Below, one piece after another: positions 54,631 through 61,942 of a stretch of DNA of 64,000 nt (its first letter is position 1; each line of letters opens with the position of its first letter). Both the position numbers and the translations under genes were made by a program. The notes beneath the pieces were generated by a model, which worked only from the letters and a program-made list of their open reading frames with translations, was not told the origin of the DNA and ran no database searches. Origin of the DNA: Lachnotalea sp. AF33-28 (lineage in GTDB: Bacteria > Bacillota > Clostridia > Lachnospirales > Lachnospiraceae); contig NZ_QUEE01000018.1 in NCBI RefSeq assembly GCF_003477885.1, forward strand, positions 39,063 to 103,062, given 5' to 3'.

Positions 54631-55131
54631 ATGAATGAGATTTTTACCAGGAGATCCATAAGAAAATATCAGAGCAAACCGGTGGAACAGGAGAAGCTGG
54701 AACGGATACTTCGGGCGGGCATGCAGGCGCCATCGGCCCAAAATGAACAGCCCTGGGAATTTATTGTGATCGCTAAGGACAGAGAGATGAAGCAGCAGAT
54801 CTCCACTATGAGCCCCTATGCGGGGATGGCAGCCAATGCGGGAGCGCTGATTGTGGTCTGCAGCAATCTTTTGGTGACGGACCGTAACTGGTGGGTGGAG
54901 GATCTTTCGGCCTGCGTGCAGAACATGCTGCTGCAGATCGAAGCGGAAGGGCTTGGCGGCGTATGGCTTGGCTGGTACCCGGATATGGAGCGGGTGGAGC
55001 GCACAAAGAGGGCGTTAAAGCTGCCGGAGCAGATTACGCCTTTTGCGGTGATTTCCTTGGGGTATCCCGCGGAAACAAAGGAAAGGGCCGACCGTTTTCT
55101 TCCGGAAAGAGTACACTATGAGCGGTACTGA
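54631..55131 (+). CDS. Short nitroreductase-family flavoprotein
   Basis: The 166-residue nitroreductase has the FMN-binding opening FTRRSIRKYQSKPVEQEKLE and the helix MQAPSAQNEQPWEFIVI. The DLSACVQNMLLQIEAEGLGGVWLGWYP segment is the conserved GLG region. The substrate is unknown. Its stop overlaps the start of the NUDIX gene by 14 bases. It is shorter than the one at 14746 and of a different subgroup, although both follow glycan-degrading genes. Confidence 0.87.
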   Translation: MNEIFTRRSIRKYQSKPVEQEKLERILRAGMQAPSAQNEQPWEFIVIAKDREMKQQISTMSPYAGMAANAGALIVVCSNLLVTDRNWWVEDLSACVQNMLLQIEAEGLGGVWLGWYPDMERVERTKRALKLPEQITPFAVISLGYPAETKERADRFLPERVHYERY

Positions 55132-55702
55132 GTATTTTGAAATTTTAAATGAGGACGGTTCGCTCACCGGTATTTTAAAGGAGCGGAGTCTGGTGCATCG
55201 GGACGGAGACCTGCACGGCGCGTCCCATATCTGGGTTATCTGCAGGGAAGGTGAGAAGCTGTGGATCCTCCTGCAGAAGCGCAGCGAGGAGAAGGATTCC
55301 TATCCGGGCTGTTTCGATGTATCGGCGGCCGGGCATCTGGATCCGGGAGAGAGCTTTTTGGATGGCGCGCTCCGGGAGCTCGGAGAGGAATTGGGGCTTA
55401 ACGCAAAACCGGCCGAGCTCATATATTTCCAGCAGAAGAAAATCGATCAGCTGGAATGCTTTCACGGTACGCAGTTTCATAACCGGGAACTGATCAGCAG
55501 TTTTATCTATGAGATGAAGGAGAAAAAGGAAAACTTTTGCTTTCAGCGGGAGGAGATATCGGAAGTTCTATGGACAGAGGCCGGAGAACTCAGAAAAAGG
55601 CTGACGGACGGCAGCATGAAACACTGCATAGATGAAACGGAGTATGCGCATCTTTGTACGCTCGTACTGTCCAAAAGCGTTGCCTCTTTCACTGCGATGT
55701 GA
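55118..55702 (+). CDS. NUDIX hydrolase, Idi/YfcD-like
   Basis: The 194-residue protein begins YFEILNEDGSLTGILKERSLVHRDGDLH, as in the isopentenyl-diphosphate-isomerase-like NUDIX group. It has GHLDPGESFLDGALRELGEE as the NUDIX box. The group hydrolyses various nucleotide or prenyl pyrophosphates; the substrate here is unknown. It is coupled by overlap to the nitroreductase and followed by the GH105 gene. Confidence 0.83.
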   Translation: MSGTEYFEILNEDGSLTGILKERSLVHRDGDLHGASHIWVICREGEKLWILLQKRSEEKDSYPGCFDVSAAGHLDPGESFLDGALRELGEELGLNAKPAELIYFQQKKIDQLECFHGTQFHNRELISSFIYEMKEKKENFCFQREEISEVLWTEAGELRKRLTDGSMKHCIDETEYAHLCTLVLSKSVASFTAM

Positions 55703-55780
55703 TAAACTGATATCATACTGCATAAGCAGCAAAGTTCCAAAAACCAGAAAGCAATCCAATCAGGAGGAAGAGTCACTGTC

Positions 55781-56893
55781 ATGGAAGATCTTATTTACAG
55801 GGAACACACCGCGCTTCACTATGCCAAAGAGGCATGCGACACGTTGATGAAAAAATTTGCACCGGAGGATCTGCCGCCCAAGGGCAGGTTCCATTACCAT
55901 CAGGGAGTGTTTCTCTCTGGCATGCAGCATACCTATGACATATGCGGGGAAGAGAAATATTACAGGTACATAAAGGCCTGGGTGGATTCCATCATCTATG
56001 AGGACGGAAGCATCCATAGCTTTGACAAAGGGCAGCTCGACGATATTCAGCCGGGCATACTGCTCTATGATCTGTATAAAAAATCCGGCGATGAGCGCTA
56101 TAAAAAGGCGCTGTTTACGCTGCTGCCGATCATCCGGGATTTCCCGAAGAATGAGGAAGGCGGTTTCTGGCACAAGGAGAGCTGCCGCCAGCAGATGTGG
56201 CTGGACGGACTGTACATGGCCGGTCCGATCTCTACCAGGTTTGCAGCAGAGTTTGATCAGCCGGAGTATTTTGATATCGCCGCATTCCAGGCGCTTCTGA
56301 TGGAGAAGAAAACAAAGGATCCCAAAACCGGTCTGCTCTACCATGCATGGGACTGCGACCGCGTGATGCCCTGGGCGGATAAGGAGACCGGCCTGTCGGC
56401 GGAATTCTGGGGCAGATCCATCGGCTGGGTTCCGGTAGCGATACTGGATGAACTGGATGATCTGCCGCAAGACCATAAGGACCGCAAAGAGCTGATCCGG
56501 ATGGTGACAGATCTTTTGACTGCGCTCATCCCCTATCAGGATCCGAAGACCGGGCTGTGGTATCAGGTTGTGGACAAAGGCGGCCAGGATGGAAACTGGC
56601 TGGAATCTTCCTGCACCTGCCTGTTTACGGAAGCGATCTGCAAGGCTGTCAGGAAGGGACTGCTGGATGAGAAATACCTGGAGGCAGCCCGGAAGGGATA
56701 TGAGGGCATCATTGACAGGCTGCGCTATAACGAAAACGGAGTGATTATTGACAACATCTGTGTGGGCACCGGCGTGGGCGATTATAAGCATTACTGTGAC
56801 AGGCCGACCAGTGAAAATGACCTGCATGGAGCGGGTGCTTTCATTCTTATGTGTGCGGAGGTTTACCGCACTTTTCACGGACGGAAGGCATAA
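55781..56893 (+). CDS. GH105 unsaturated rhamnogalacturonyl hydrolase (YteR/YesR-like)
   Basis: The 370-residue alpha/alpha-barrel protein has FHYHQGVFLSGMQHTYD, LDDIQPGILLYDLY, CRQQMWLDGLYMAGP with the conserved catalytic Asp, and TGLLYHAWDCDRVMPWADKETG. It continues with SAEFWGRSIGWVPVAI and SSCTCLFTEAICK. This matches YteR/YesR, which hydrate the delta-4,5 unsaturated galacturonate that pectin lyases leave at the non-reducing end. It is cytosolic (no signal). It gives strong support for rhamnogalacturonan I as the substrate of the whole region. The RBS is CAGGAGGAAG. Confidence 0.93.
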   Translation: MEDLIYREHTALHYAKEACDTLMKKFAPEDLPPKGRFHYHQGVFLSGMQHTYDICGEEKYYRYIKAWVDSIIYEDGSIHSFDKGQLDDIQPGILLYDLYKKSGDERYKKALFTLLPIIRDFPKNEEGGFWHKESCRQQMWLDGLYMAGPISTRFAAEFDQPEYFDIAAFQALLMEKKTKDPKTGLLYHAWDCDRVMPWADKETGLSAEFWGRSIGWVPVAILDELDDLPQDHKDRKELIRMVTDLLTALIPYQDPKTGLWYQVVDKGGQDGNWLESSCTCLFTEAICKAVRKGLLDEKYLEAARKGYEGIIDRLRYNENGVIIDNICVGTGVGDYKHYCDRPTSENDLHGAGAFILMCAEVYRTFHGRKA

Positions 56894-56896
56894 GAG

Positions 56897-58045
56897 ATGA
56901 GAGCGCGCATTCTGGAATTTGTTAAGAAAGAGACGGTTCTCTGCATCGCCGCATCGCTGGCGCTGCTGTCCTGCTTTACGGCACCGCCGGACCTTAAGTA
57001 TCTCGGTTATATTGATTTCAGAGTCCTGGCGCTGCTTTTTTCACTGATGCTGGTGGTAGCCGGCTTTCAGAAGCAGGGAACCTTTGAACGCATGGGACAT
57101 GCGCTTCTCAAAAATATAAAGACTACCAGGCAGCTTTCCTTCTGCCTGGTATTTCTCTGCTTTTTTGCCAGCATGGCGATCACAAACGATGTGGCGCTGA
57201 TCACTTTTGTGCCCTTTTCCGTCATGATACTATCGATGGCCGGCCTGGAGGAGTCGATGGTGCGCATCATCGTCCTGCAGACGATCGCCGCGAATCTGGG
57301 CAGCATGCTGACACCCATAGGCAACCCGCAGAATCTGTATCTGTTTTCCGCATATGGCATGTCCTTCGCAGAGTTTATGAGGACAACTGTGCCGGTGACG
57401 CTGGTCTCTGCACTGCTGCTTATCCTGGTAATCTGCATGTCCGGCAGTAAAGAGCTGGAGGTGGGCCTGCCGAAGAGGCGGCCGGAGGCCGAAATCGCCG
57501 AACATAACAGCGCCGGCAGATGGCTGTACCCGCTGCTGCTCGTTCTGTGCCTGGCCTGTGTGGCCAGGGTGGTACCGTATCAGGCCGCGTTGGTCATTGT
57601 TGTGCTGGCGGTGCTGCTGATTGAGCGGACGCTGTTTTTACGGGTGGACTACGGCCTGCTTCTCACATTTGTCTGTTTCTTTATTTTCATCGGAAACATG
57701 GGAAGGATGCCGGCGGTCAGCAGGCTGCTGGAACAGCTGCTGGACGGGAATGAACTGCTGGCAGGCGCAGGGGTCAGCCAGTTTATCAGCAATGTTCCGG
57801 CGGCGATCCTCCTGTCGGGCTTTACGGATAATGGGTCTGCGCTGCTTCTGGGTGTCAATATCGGCGGCCTGGGAACGCTGATCGCGTCCCTGGCCAGCCT
57901 TATTTCCTACAAATATTATGCGCGCACAGAAAATGCCAACATGAAGAAATATATGGGGGAGTTCACCGGGTGGAATCTGGCATTTCTGGCGGTGCTGATG
58001 CTGCTTGTGATCCTTTTTCCGGGAGGGTTCGGGAAAAGATCCTAA
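56897..58045 (+). CDS. SLC13/ArsB-like anion permease
   Basis: The 382-residue integral membrane protein has about ten helices. The ITNDVALITFVPF and NLGSMLTPIGNPQNLYLF motifs are typical of the SLC13 (divalent anion:sodium) and ArsB/NhaD permease superfamily. The second half repeats an SQFISNVPAAILLSGF motif, consistent with an inverted-repeat transporter fold. The substrate may be a dicarboxylate, sulfate or similar anion. The gene lies three bases after the GH105 gene, so it could export a carboxylate end product or import an acid sugar; this is not decided by the sequence. Confidence 0.85.
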   Translation: MRARILEFVKKETVLCIAASLALLSCFTAPPDLKYLGYIDFRVLALLFSLMLVVAGFQKQGTFERMGHALLKNIKTTRQLSFCLVFLCFFASMAITNDVALITFVPFSVMILSMAGLEESMVRIIVLQTIAANLGSMLTPIGNPQNLYLFSAYGMSFAEFMRTTVPVTLVSALLLILVICMSGSKELEVGLPKRRPEAEIAEHNSAGRWLYPLLLVLCLACVARVVPYQAALVIVVLAVLLIERTLFLRVDYGLLLTFVCFFIFIGNMGRMPAVSRLLEQLLDGNELLAGAGVSQFISNVPAAILLSGFTDNGSALLLGVNIGGLGTLIASLASLISYKYYARTENANMKKYMGEFTGWNLAFLAVLMLLVILFPGGFGKRS

Positions 58046-58077
58046 GCGGGCATAGAACCGGCTGTTAAGTGTTACTG

Positions 58078-58650
58078 CTAAAGCTGGGGCAGACCCAGAT
58101 AGTTGAGCAGCCCCACATATATTCCGTACGCAAACTGATACTGGTCATCCCGAAGTTTCTGCGCATCCTCCGTATTGGTGATATATGCGAGTTCCACCAG
58201 TACGGCAGGCATGTCGGTGTTGCGGAGAACATAGAGCGATGAATTTACCCGCACGCCATTGTCCTTGGTTCCGACTCTTCTCACAATTTCGCTTAGGATA
58301 TTCTGGGCGAGATAGTAAGAGGCGCTTTCCGTGCGGTAGACATATACCTCTGAACCGTTGATATTGGGGTTGTTGTTTGCGTTTACATGGATGCTGATAA
58401 AATAGTCGGCAGGCCATTCATTAGCCATTTCCACCCGGGTGCGCAGGCTGGATGTATTGTTGTATCCCAGCACTTCCTCCGGTGTGGTTCTGGACGTGCG
58501 CACTTCAAAACGGTCGTCGGCGGCCAGGATATCGGCCAGATATGCTCCGACAGTATAGGTGATGTCCTGTTCCCGCAGGCCGTTTCCTTCGGCGCCGGCG
58601 TTAAAGCCGCTGGGATTGTGTCCCTGATCTACGAAAATTTTAATTGCCAA
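58078..58650 (-). CDS. N-acetylmuramoyl-L-alanine amidase (Amidase_3)
   Basis: The 190-residue zinc amidase has FVDQGHNPSG (first zinc His), a Glu in GLREQD, YFISIHVNAN (second His) and AVLVELAYITN (catalytic Glu), the CwlD/Amidase_3 pattern. It has no signal peptide or cell-wall-binding domain, so delivery during sporulation, lysis or by a holin-like route is implied. The start is TTG at 58650 with AGGATAGGA upstream. It is convergent with the SLC13-like gene. Confidence 0.87.
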   Translation of the reverse strand: MAIKIFVDQGHNPSGFNAGAEGNGLREQDITYTVGAYLADILAADDRFEVRTSRTTPEEVLGYNNTSSLRTRVEMANEWPADYFISIHVNANNNPNINGSEVYVYRTESASYYLAQNILSEIVRRVGTKDNGVRVNSSLYVLRNTDMPAVLVELAYITNTEDAQKLRDDQYQFAYGIYVGLLNYLGLPQL

Positions 58651-58775
58651 TTTTTATCCTATCCTTTATATTCATTTCATATTTATTTTATTCGGTAAAA
58701 TGAAATAGGATACAGGATATACTGGGTGAAAGATAATGTATACAGAAATAAACAAGTCTTTTATCCGGACTATAC

Positions 58776-58804
58776 TTGTCATATGAGACGGGATGAGTTA
58801 AAAT
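58776..58804 (+). promoter_or_regulatory. Promoter of the yjdF leader
   Basis: TTGTCA (58776-58781) and TAAAAT (58799-58804) are separated by exactly 17 bases, driving the candidate riboswitch and yjdF. The remaining 58651-58775 stretch shows only the amidase leader. Confidence 0.65.
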
Positions 58805-58809
58805 AATGA

Positions 58810-58935
58810 CGAAAACTAAATAACGCAAGGAAAAAAACACAGTCCCGGCCGGTAGTCCGGGCGCAGTCATGATCTGTCAGTAACCTGCCTCCTCGGTTGT
58901 CCGTTCTTTGCAGTAAAAAGCGAGGAGTGTTTTTT
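58810..58935 (+). ncRNA. Candidate yjdF riboswitch (azaaromatic-responsive leader)
   Basis: The structured leader directly precedes a YjdF gene. It includes a GTCCCGG...CCGGGC hairpin around 58842-58862 and a GCAGTCATGATCTGTCAGTAACC segment. The CTCCTCG stretch (58889-58895) is the exact complement of CGAGGAG (58921-58927), the yjdF ribosome-binding site. Such pairing would block translation until a ligand frees it. Known yjdF RNAs regulate yjdF homologues and bind azaaromatic compounds. The identification rests on gene context and the RBS-sequestering stem, not on a covariance search. Confidence 0.65.
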
Positions 58936-59349
58936 ATGCAAAAAAGCAGACTGACGGTTTACTACAACGGTGCCCTATGGATTGGTGTTTATGAACGTAT
59001 AGCAGATGGCCGATTGGCAGCATGTAAGATTACATTTGGGGCAGAACCAAAAGATTATGAGGTTTACTGCTTCCTGCAGCAAAACTGGAAAAACCTGCGG
59101 TTTAGTCCTTCGGTAGATATTGAGAAGAAGGCGGAGAGCAGGATTAATCCGAAGCGGATGCAGCGCATTGTCAAAAAACAGCTTGCGTCTAACGGAACCG
59201 GTACTAAATCCCAGCAGGCTATCAAGCTCCAGAAGGAAGAAAATAAGGTTATTCATAAGAAGAAAAGCCGTATGCAGAAAGAGGACGAAAAGCAACGTCA
59301 ATTTGAACGGAAACAGCAGAAAAAGAAAGAGAAACACAGGGGCAGATGA
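58936..59349 (+). CDS. yjdF: YjdF family protein (DUF2992)
   Basis: The 137-residue protein has the YjdF core SRLTVYYNGALWIGVYERIADG and AACKITFGAEPKDYEVYCFL, followed by a highly basic Lys/Arg/Gln-rich tail (KKKSRMQKEDEKQRQ) suited to nucleic-acid binding. Known YjdF genes are controlled by the yjdF riboswitch, and their exact function is unknown. ATG 58936 follows the GAGGAG that is complementary to the upstream leader. The last codons lie inside the following terminator stem. Confidence 0.87.
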   Translation: MQKSRLTVYYNGALWIGVYERIADGRLAACKITFGAEPKDYEVYCFLQQNWKNLRFSPSVDIEKKAESRINPKRMQRIVKKQLASNGTGTKSQQAIKLQKEENKVIHKKKSRMQKEDEKQRQFERKQQKKKEKHRGR

Positions 59350-59377
59350 GCTGCCCCTGTGTTTCTCTTTCTTTTTC
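59326..59377. terminator. Perfect 20-bp terminator overlapping the end of yjdF
   Basis: Positions 59326-59345 and 59351-59370 are perfect reverse complements with a five-base loop containing the yjdF stop, followed by CTTTTTC. An upstream A-rich side makes it usable in both directions. Confidence 0.87.
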
Positions 59378-59390
59378 AATTTACAATAAA

Positions 59391-59457
59391 GTTACTATTC
59401 ACAGTTGCCGTAAATTTCCCGACATATGCTGCTTTATCGGCAGTCGTGAATAGTAAC
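59391..59457 (-). mobile_element. 67-bp palindromic miniature element (family A, minimal copy)
   Basis: The termini GTTACTATTCAC and GTGAATAGTAAC are perfect inverted repeats. The element is flanked by ACAATAAA (59383-59390) and ATAATAAA (59458-59465), an 8-bp target duplication with one difference. Read on the minus strand it aligns with both arms of the larger copy at 61610-61822, apart from that copy's internal palindrome. It has no coding capacity. Confidence 0.75.
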
Positions 59458-59466
59458 ATAATAAAT

Positions 59467-59617
59467 GTAACAGTTCAGACGGCTCATCTTCTTGACCGAA
59501 GAAACCGGTCAAGAAGCATCGGATGTCCATCCGATGTGAAAAATAGTGCAAAAACAGTCTTATGAGCAAGCTCAACGCCTGCTTTTGCACTATTTTTTCC
59601 GCCGTCTGAACTGTTAC
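59467..59617. mobile_element. 151-bp palindromic miniature element (family B) with perfect 8-bp target duplication
   Basis: The 17-base perfect terminal repeats GTAACAGTTCAGACGGC and GCCGTCTGAACTGTTAC are flanked on both sides by TAATAAAT (59459-59466 and 59618-59625). The interior holds three nested stems: CTTCTTGACCG/CGGTCAAGAAG, CATCGGATG/CATCCGATG and an AAAAATAGTGCAAAA stem. Its insertion site lies within the right-hand target duplication of the family A copy, so it inserted later. Confidence 0.78.
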
Positions 59618-59645
59618 TAATAAATTGACGTCACAGAAAAAACAC

Positions 59646-59674
59646 TTGACAAAAACAACTGTACATATTATTAT
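59646..59674 (+). promoter_or_regulatory. Promoter of the Rrf2-CcdA/TlpA operon
   Basis: TTGACA (59646-59651) and TATTAT (59669-59674) are 17 bases apart. The following AACAGTATAAAATAACTGATAT stretch has partial dyad symmetry and could be the Rrf2 operator. Confidence 0.6.
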
Positions 59675-59734
59675 AACAGTATAAAATAACTGATATAAAA
59701 AAAGTAACAGATAGAACAGAGAGGAGCAAGCACA

Positions 59735-60154
59735 ATGACCAGCGAATTTTGTATTGCAGTCCATGCCGTTGTTTATCTGAACCATAAGAAATGTACTGTG
59801 AGCAGCGACGCACTGGCTGAGAATATCTGCACCAACCCCAGCAGAGTCCGTCAGATTATGACAAAACTGAAAAAGGCCGGGATGGTGGAGACAAAAGAAG
59901 GAATCGACGGGGGATATCTGTTCTGCGGCGACGCATCTGCGCTGACGCTGGGGGATATCTGCAGGGCTTTGTCGTTTCACTTTGTGGGCTCGGCATGGCG
60001 CAGCGGCGATCCGGATATGGACTGTCTCGTAGCTTCCGGCATGGCGGACATTATGGACCGAATCTATAAGGATCTGGAATCGGTTTGTGAGAAACATCTG
60101 GAGGATATCACGGTTCAGGATATTGACGGTTTGATTTTCAGCAAAACGAAGTGA
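59735..60154 (+). CDS. Rrf2-family transcriptional regulator
   Basis: The 139-residue Rrf2 winged-helix protein has FCIAVHAVVYLNHKK, the recognition helix NPSRVRQIMTKLKKAGMVE and the wing EGIDGGYLF, then LTLGDICRALS. The three-Cys iron-sulfur signature of IscR/NsrR is not present; only scattered Cys residues remain (ENICTNP, DMDCLVA, ESVCEK), so sensing by thiols is more likely. It precedes the thiol-redox CcdA-TlpA gene by 19 bases, consistent with redox control of that gene. Confidence 0.88.
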   Translation: MTSEFCIAVHAVVYLNHKKCTVSSDALAENICTNPSRVRQIMTKLKKAGMVETKEGIDGGYLFCGDASALTLGDICRALSFHFVGSAWRSGDPDMDCLVASGMADIMDRIYKDLESVCEKHLEDITVQDIDGLIFSKTK

Positions 60155-60173
60155 TTGAGATAAGGAGGCGTTT

Positions 60174-61550
60174 ATGGGCTTTACAATTGAAACAAGTATT
60201 TCAGCATTGACCGTATTCCTGCAGGGAATCATCAGTTTTTTTTCACCGTGTGTGCTGCCGTTAGTTCCGCTTTATATCGGCTATCTGGCCGGAGGCACGA
60301 AAACAGTGGATGAGGACGGGACAATCCATTATAAGAAGAGCAAAGTTATGGTCAACACCCTGTTTTTTGTCATCGGAGTGAGCTTCGCGTTTTTCCTGCT
60401 TGGCTTCGGATTTTCTGCCGCGGGCAGGTTTTTCTCCGGTAACCGGGTGCTCTTTGCAAGAATCGGAGGCATTATCGTCATCCTGTTTGGCTTATTCCAA
60501 ATCGGATTCTTAAATCCGGGGTTTTTAAACCGGGAGCGCAGACTGCCCCTGTCGCTGGATAAGTTCGCCATGAATCCTGTGGTAGCGCTGATTCTCGGCT
60601 TTACGTTCAGCTTTGCCTGGACGCCCTGTGTGGGGCCGGCGCTGGCAAGCGTCCTGCTTATGGCCAGTTCCGCGGCATCTTCGGCCTCAGGTTATCTGTT
60701 GATCGGCCTGTATACGCTGGGTTTTGTACTGCCGTTTCTGGCTGTGGGCATATTCACCGGAACCGTGCTGGATTTCTTTAAAAAGCATCAGAAGGTGGTG
60801 CAGTACACGGTAAAGGTTGGCGGAGCGCTGCTGATCCTGATGGGAGTTATGATGTTCACCGGATGGATGAATGGCATAACCGGCTATTTATCAAGCTTTG
60901 GCGGAAACTCCGGCAGCCCGCAGACCACCGGGGCGGCCGATACATCCGAGGAGGAAACAGAAAGCAGGCAGCAGGAAAGCACGACTGCGGCTTATGATAA
61001 CAGTGGTAATGAGAGCAGCTTGGCGGAGGGGACAAAAGAACCGCCTTCGGCCGGTGAAACCCAGGAGAGCACGGAAGAGACGGAACCGGCCGCCATACCG
61101 GCGCCTGATTTCACCCTCACCGACCAGTACGGGGTGGAGCACACTTTATCCGACTATAAAGGAAAGACTGTCTTCCTGAACTTCTGGGCCACCTGGTGCG
61201 GCCCCTGCCAGCGGGAGATGCCGGATATACAGGCTCTGTATGAAGAAAACGGAGAGAACGCGGAGGATCTGGTCGTGCTGGGAATTGCAAATCCGAAAAA
61301 TGATGAGAATCCCCGCAATCAGGATGTATCGGAGGAGGAAGTTACCAAGTTTTTGGAGGACGGTGGATATACCTATCCGACTGTATATGACACCACCGGC
61401 GAGATCTTTGCCTATTATGGAATCACGGCTTTCCCGACCACCTTTATGATCGATAAAGACGGAAATGTATTCGGTTATGTATCCGGTACGCTGACGAGAG
61501 ATATCATGGACGATATCATCCGTCAGACCAAAGAAGGGGTCAGGAAATAA
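60174..61550 (+). CDS. CcdA-TlpA fusion: thiol electron-transfer membrane protein with extracytoplasmic thioredoxin domain
   Basis: The 458-residue fusion begins with a CcdA/DsbD-type membrane domain of about six helices. It carries two redox Cys motifs, FFSPCVLPLVPLY and FAWTPCVGPALA. A low-complexity Thr/Glu/Ser linker (about 245-305) follows, then a TlpA/ResA-like thioredoxin domain with FWATWCGPCQREMP and the cis-Pro segment TAFPTTFMID. It would carry electrons from cytosolic thioredoxin to reduce disulfides outside the membrane. Fusing both partners in one chain is known in anaerobes. It forms an operon with the Rrf2 regulator. Confidence 0.92.
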   Translation: MGFTIETSISALTVFLQGIISFFSPCVLPLVPLYIGYLAGGTKTVDEDGTIHYKKSKVMVNTLFFVIGVSFAFFLLGFGFSAAGRFFSGNRVLFARIGGIIVILFGLFQIGFLNPGFLNRERRLPLSLDKFAMNPVVALILGFTFSFAWTPCVGPALASVLLMASSAASSASGYLLIGLYTLGFVLPFLAVGIFTGTVLDFFKKHQKVVQYTVKVGGALLILMGVMMFTGWMNGITGYLSSFGGNSGSPQTTGAADTSEEETESRQQESTTAAYDNSGNESSLAEGTKEPPSAGETQESTEETEPAAIPAPDFTLTDQYGVEHTLSDYKGKTVFLNFWATWCGPCQREMPDIQALYEENGENAEDLVVLGIANPKNDENPRNQDVSEEEVTKFLEDGGYTYPTVYDTTGEIFAYYGITAFPTTFMIDKDGNVFGYVSGTLTRDIMDDIIRQTKEGVRK

Positions 61551-61609
61551 TCGGTGGACAATATCAGGTAAACTGAAATCAGGGCTGCTGCTACGGAAAC
61601 TTAATCCGG

Positions 61610-61822
61610 GTTACTGTCTGTTCACACGCTGCCGATCAAGCAGCATATGAGAGGGCAGGGTATGGTCCTCATAGGGATCCCTTGAAGCCCGCCGGTACTT
61701 ATTGCTGTGTATTTTACAGCATTAGTACCGCTGCGCGCTTCACGGAGCGAGAGCGGGTCCCAATGAGGACCATACCCTGCCCTCTCATATGCGGGAATTT
61801 TTCGGTAACTGTGAACAGTAAC
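61610..61822 (+). mobile_element. 213-bp palindromic miniature element (family A, long copy) with perfect 8-bp target duplication
   Basis: The terminal GTTACTG...CAGTAAC repeats are flanked on both sides by TAATCCGG (61602-61609 and 61823-61830). Inside, a 29-base arm (61644-61672) is perfectly inverted at 61763-61791, both arms ending in CATATG. Smaller nested stems lie between them (GGTACT...AGTACC and GCTGT...ACAGC). The outer arms match the 67-bp copy at 59391-59457 in opposite orientation, so the inner 142 bases look like an insertion at CATATG. The rest of the 61551-61942 gap holds only the PatB leader. Confidence 0.78.
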
Positions 61823-61942
61823 TAATCCGGGCGGCAGCCCTTGCTGCGTCTCCTGTTTTGCTTGACAAGCCGCTCAATCTGCGGTACAAATGTTTCTATA
61901 TGACGAAAGAATGCGTTTTCCAGGTGCAGAAAGAGGATGGAT

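Noticed and set aside
59391..61822. Composite transposon carrying the Rrf2-CcdA/TlpA operon between inverted family A copies
   Set aside because: Each copy has its own 8-bp target duplication, so they inserted independently rather than as the ends of one unit.
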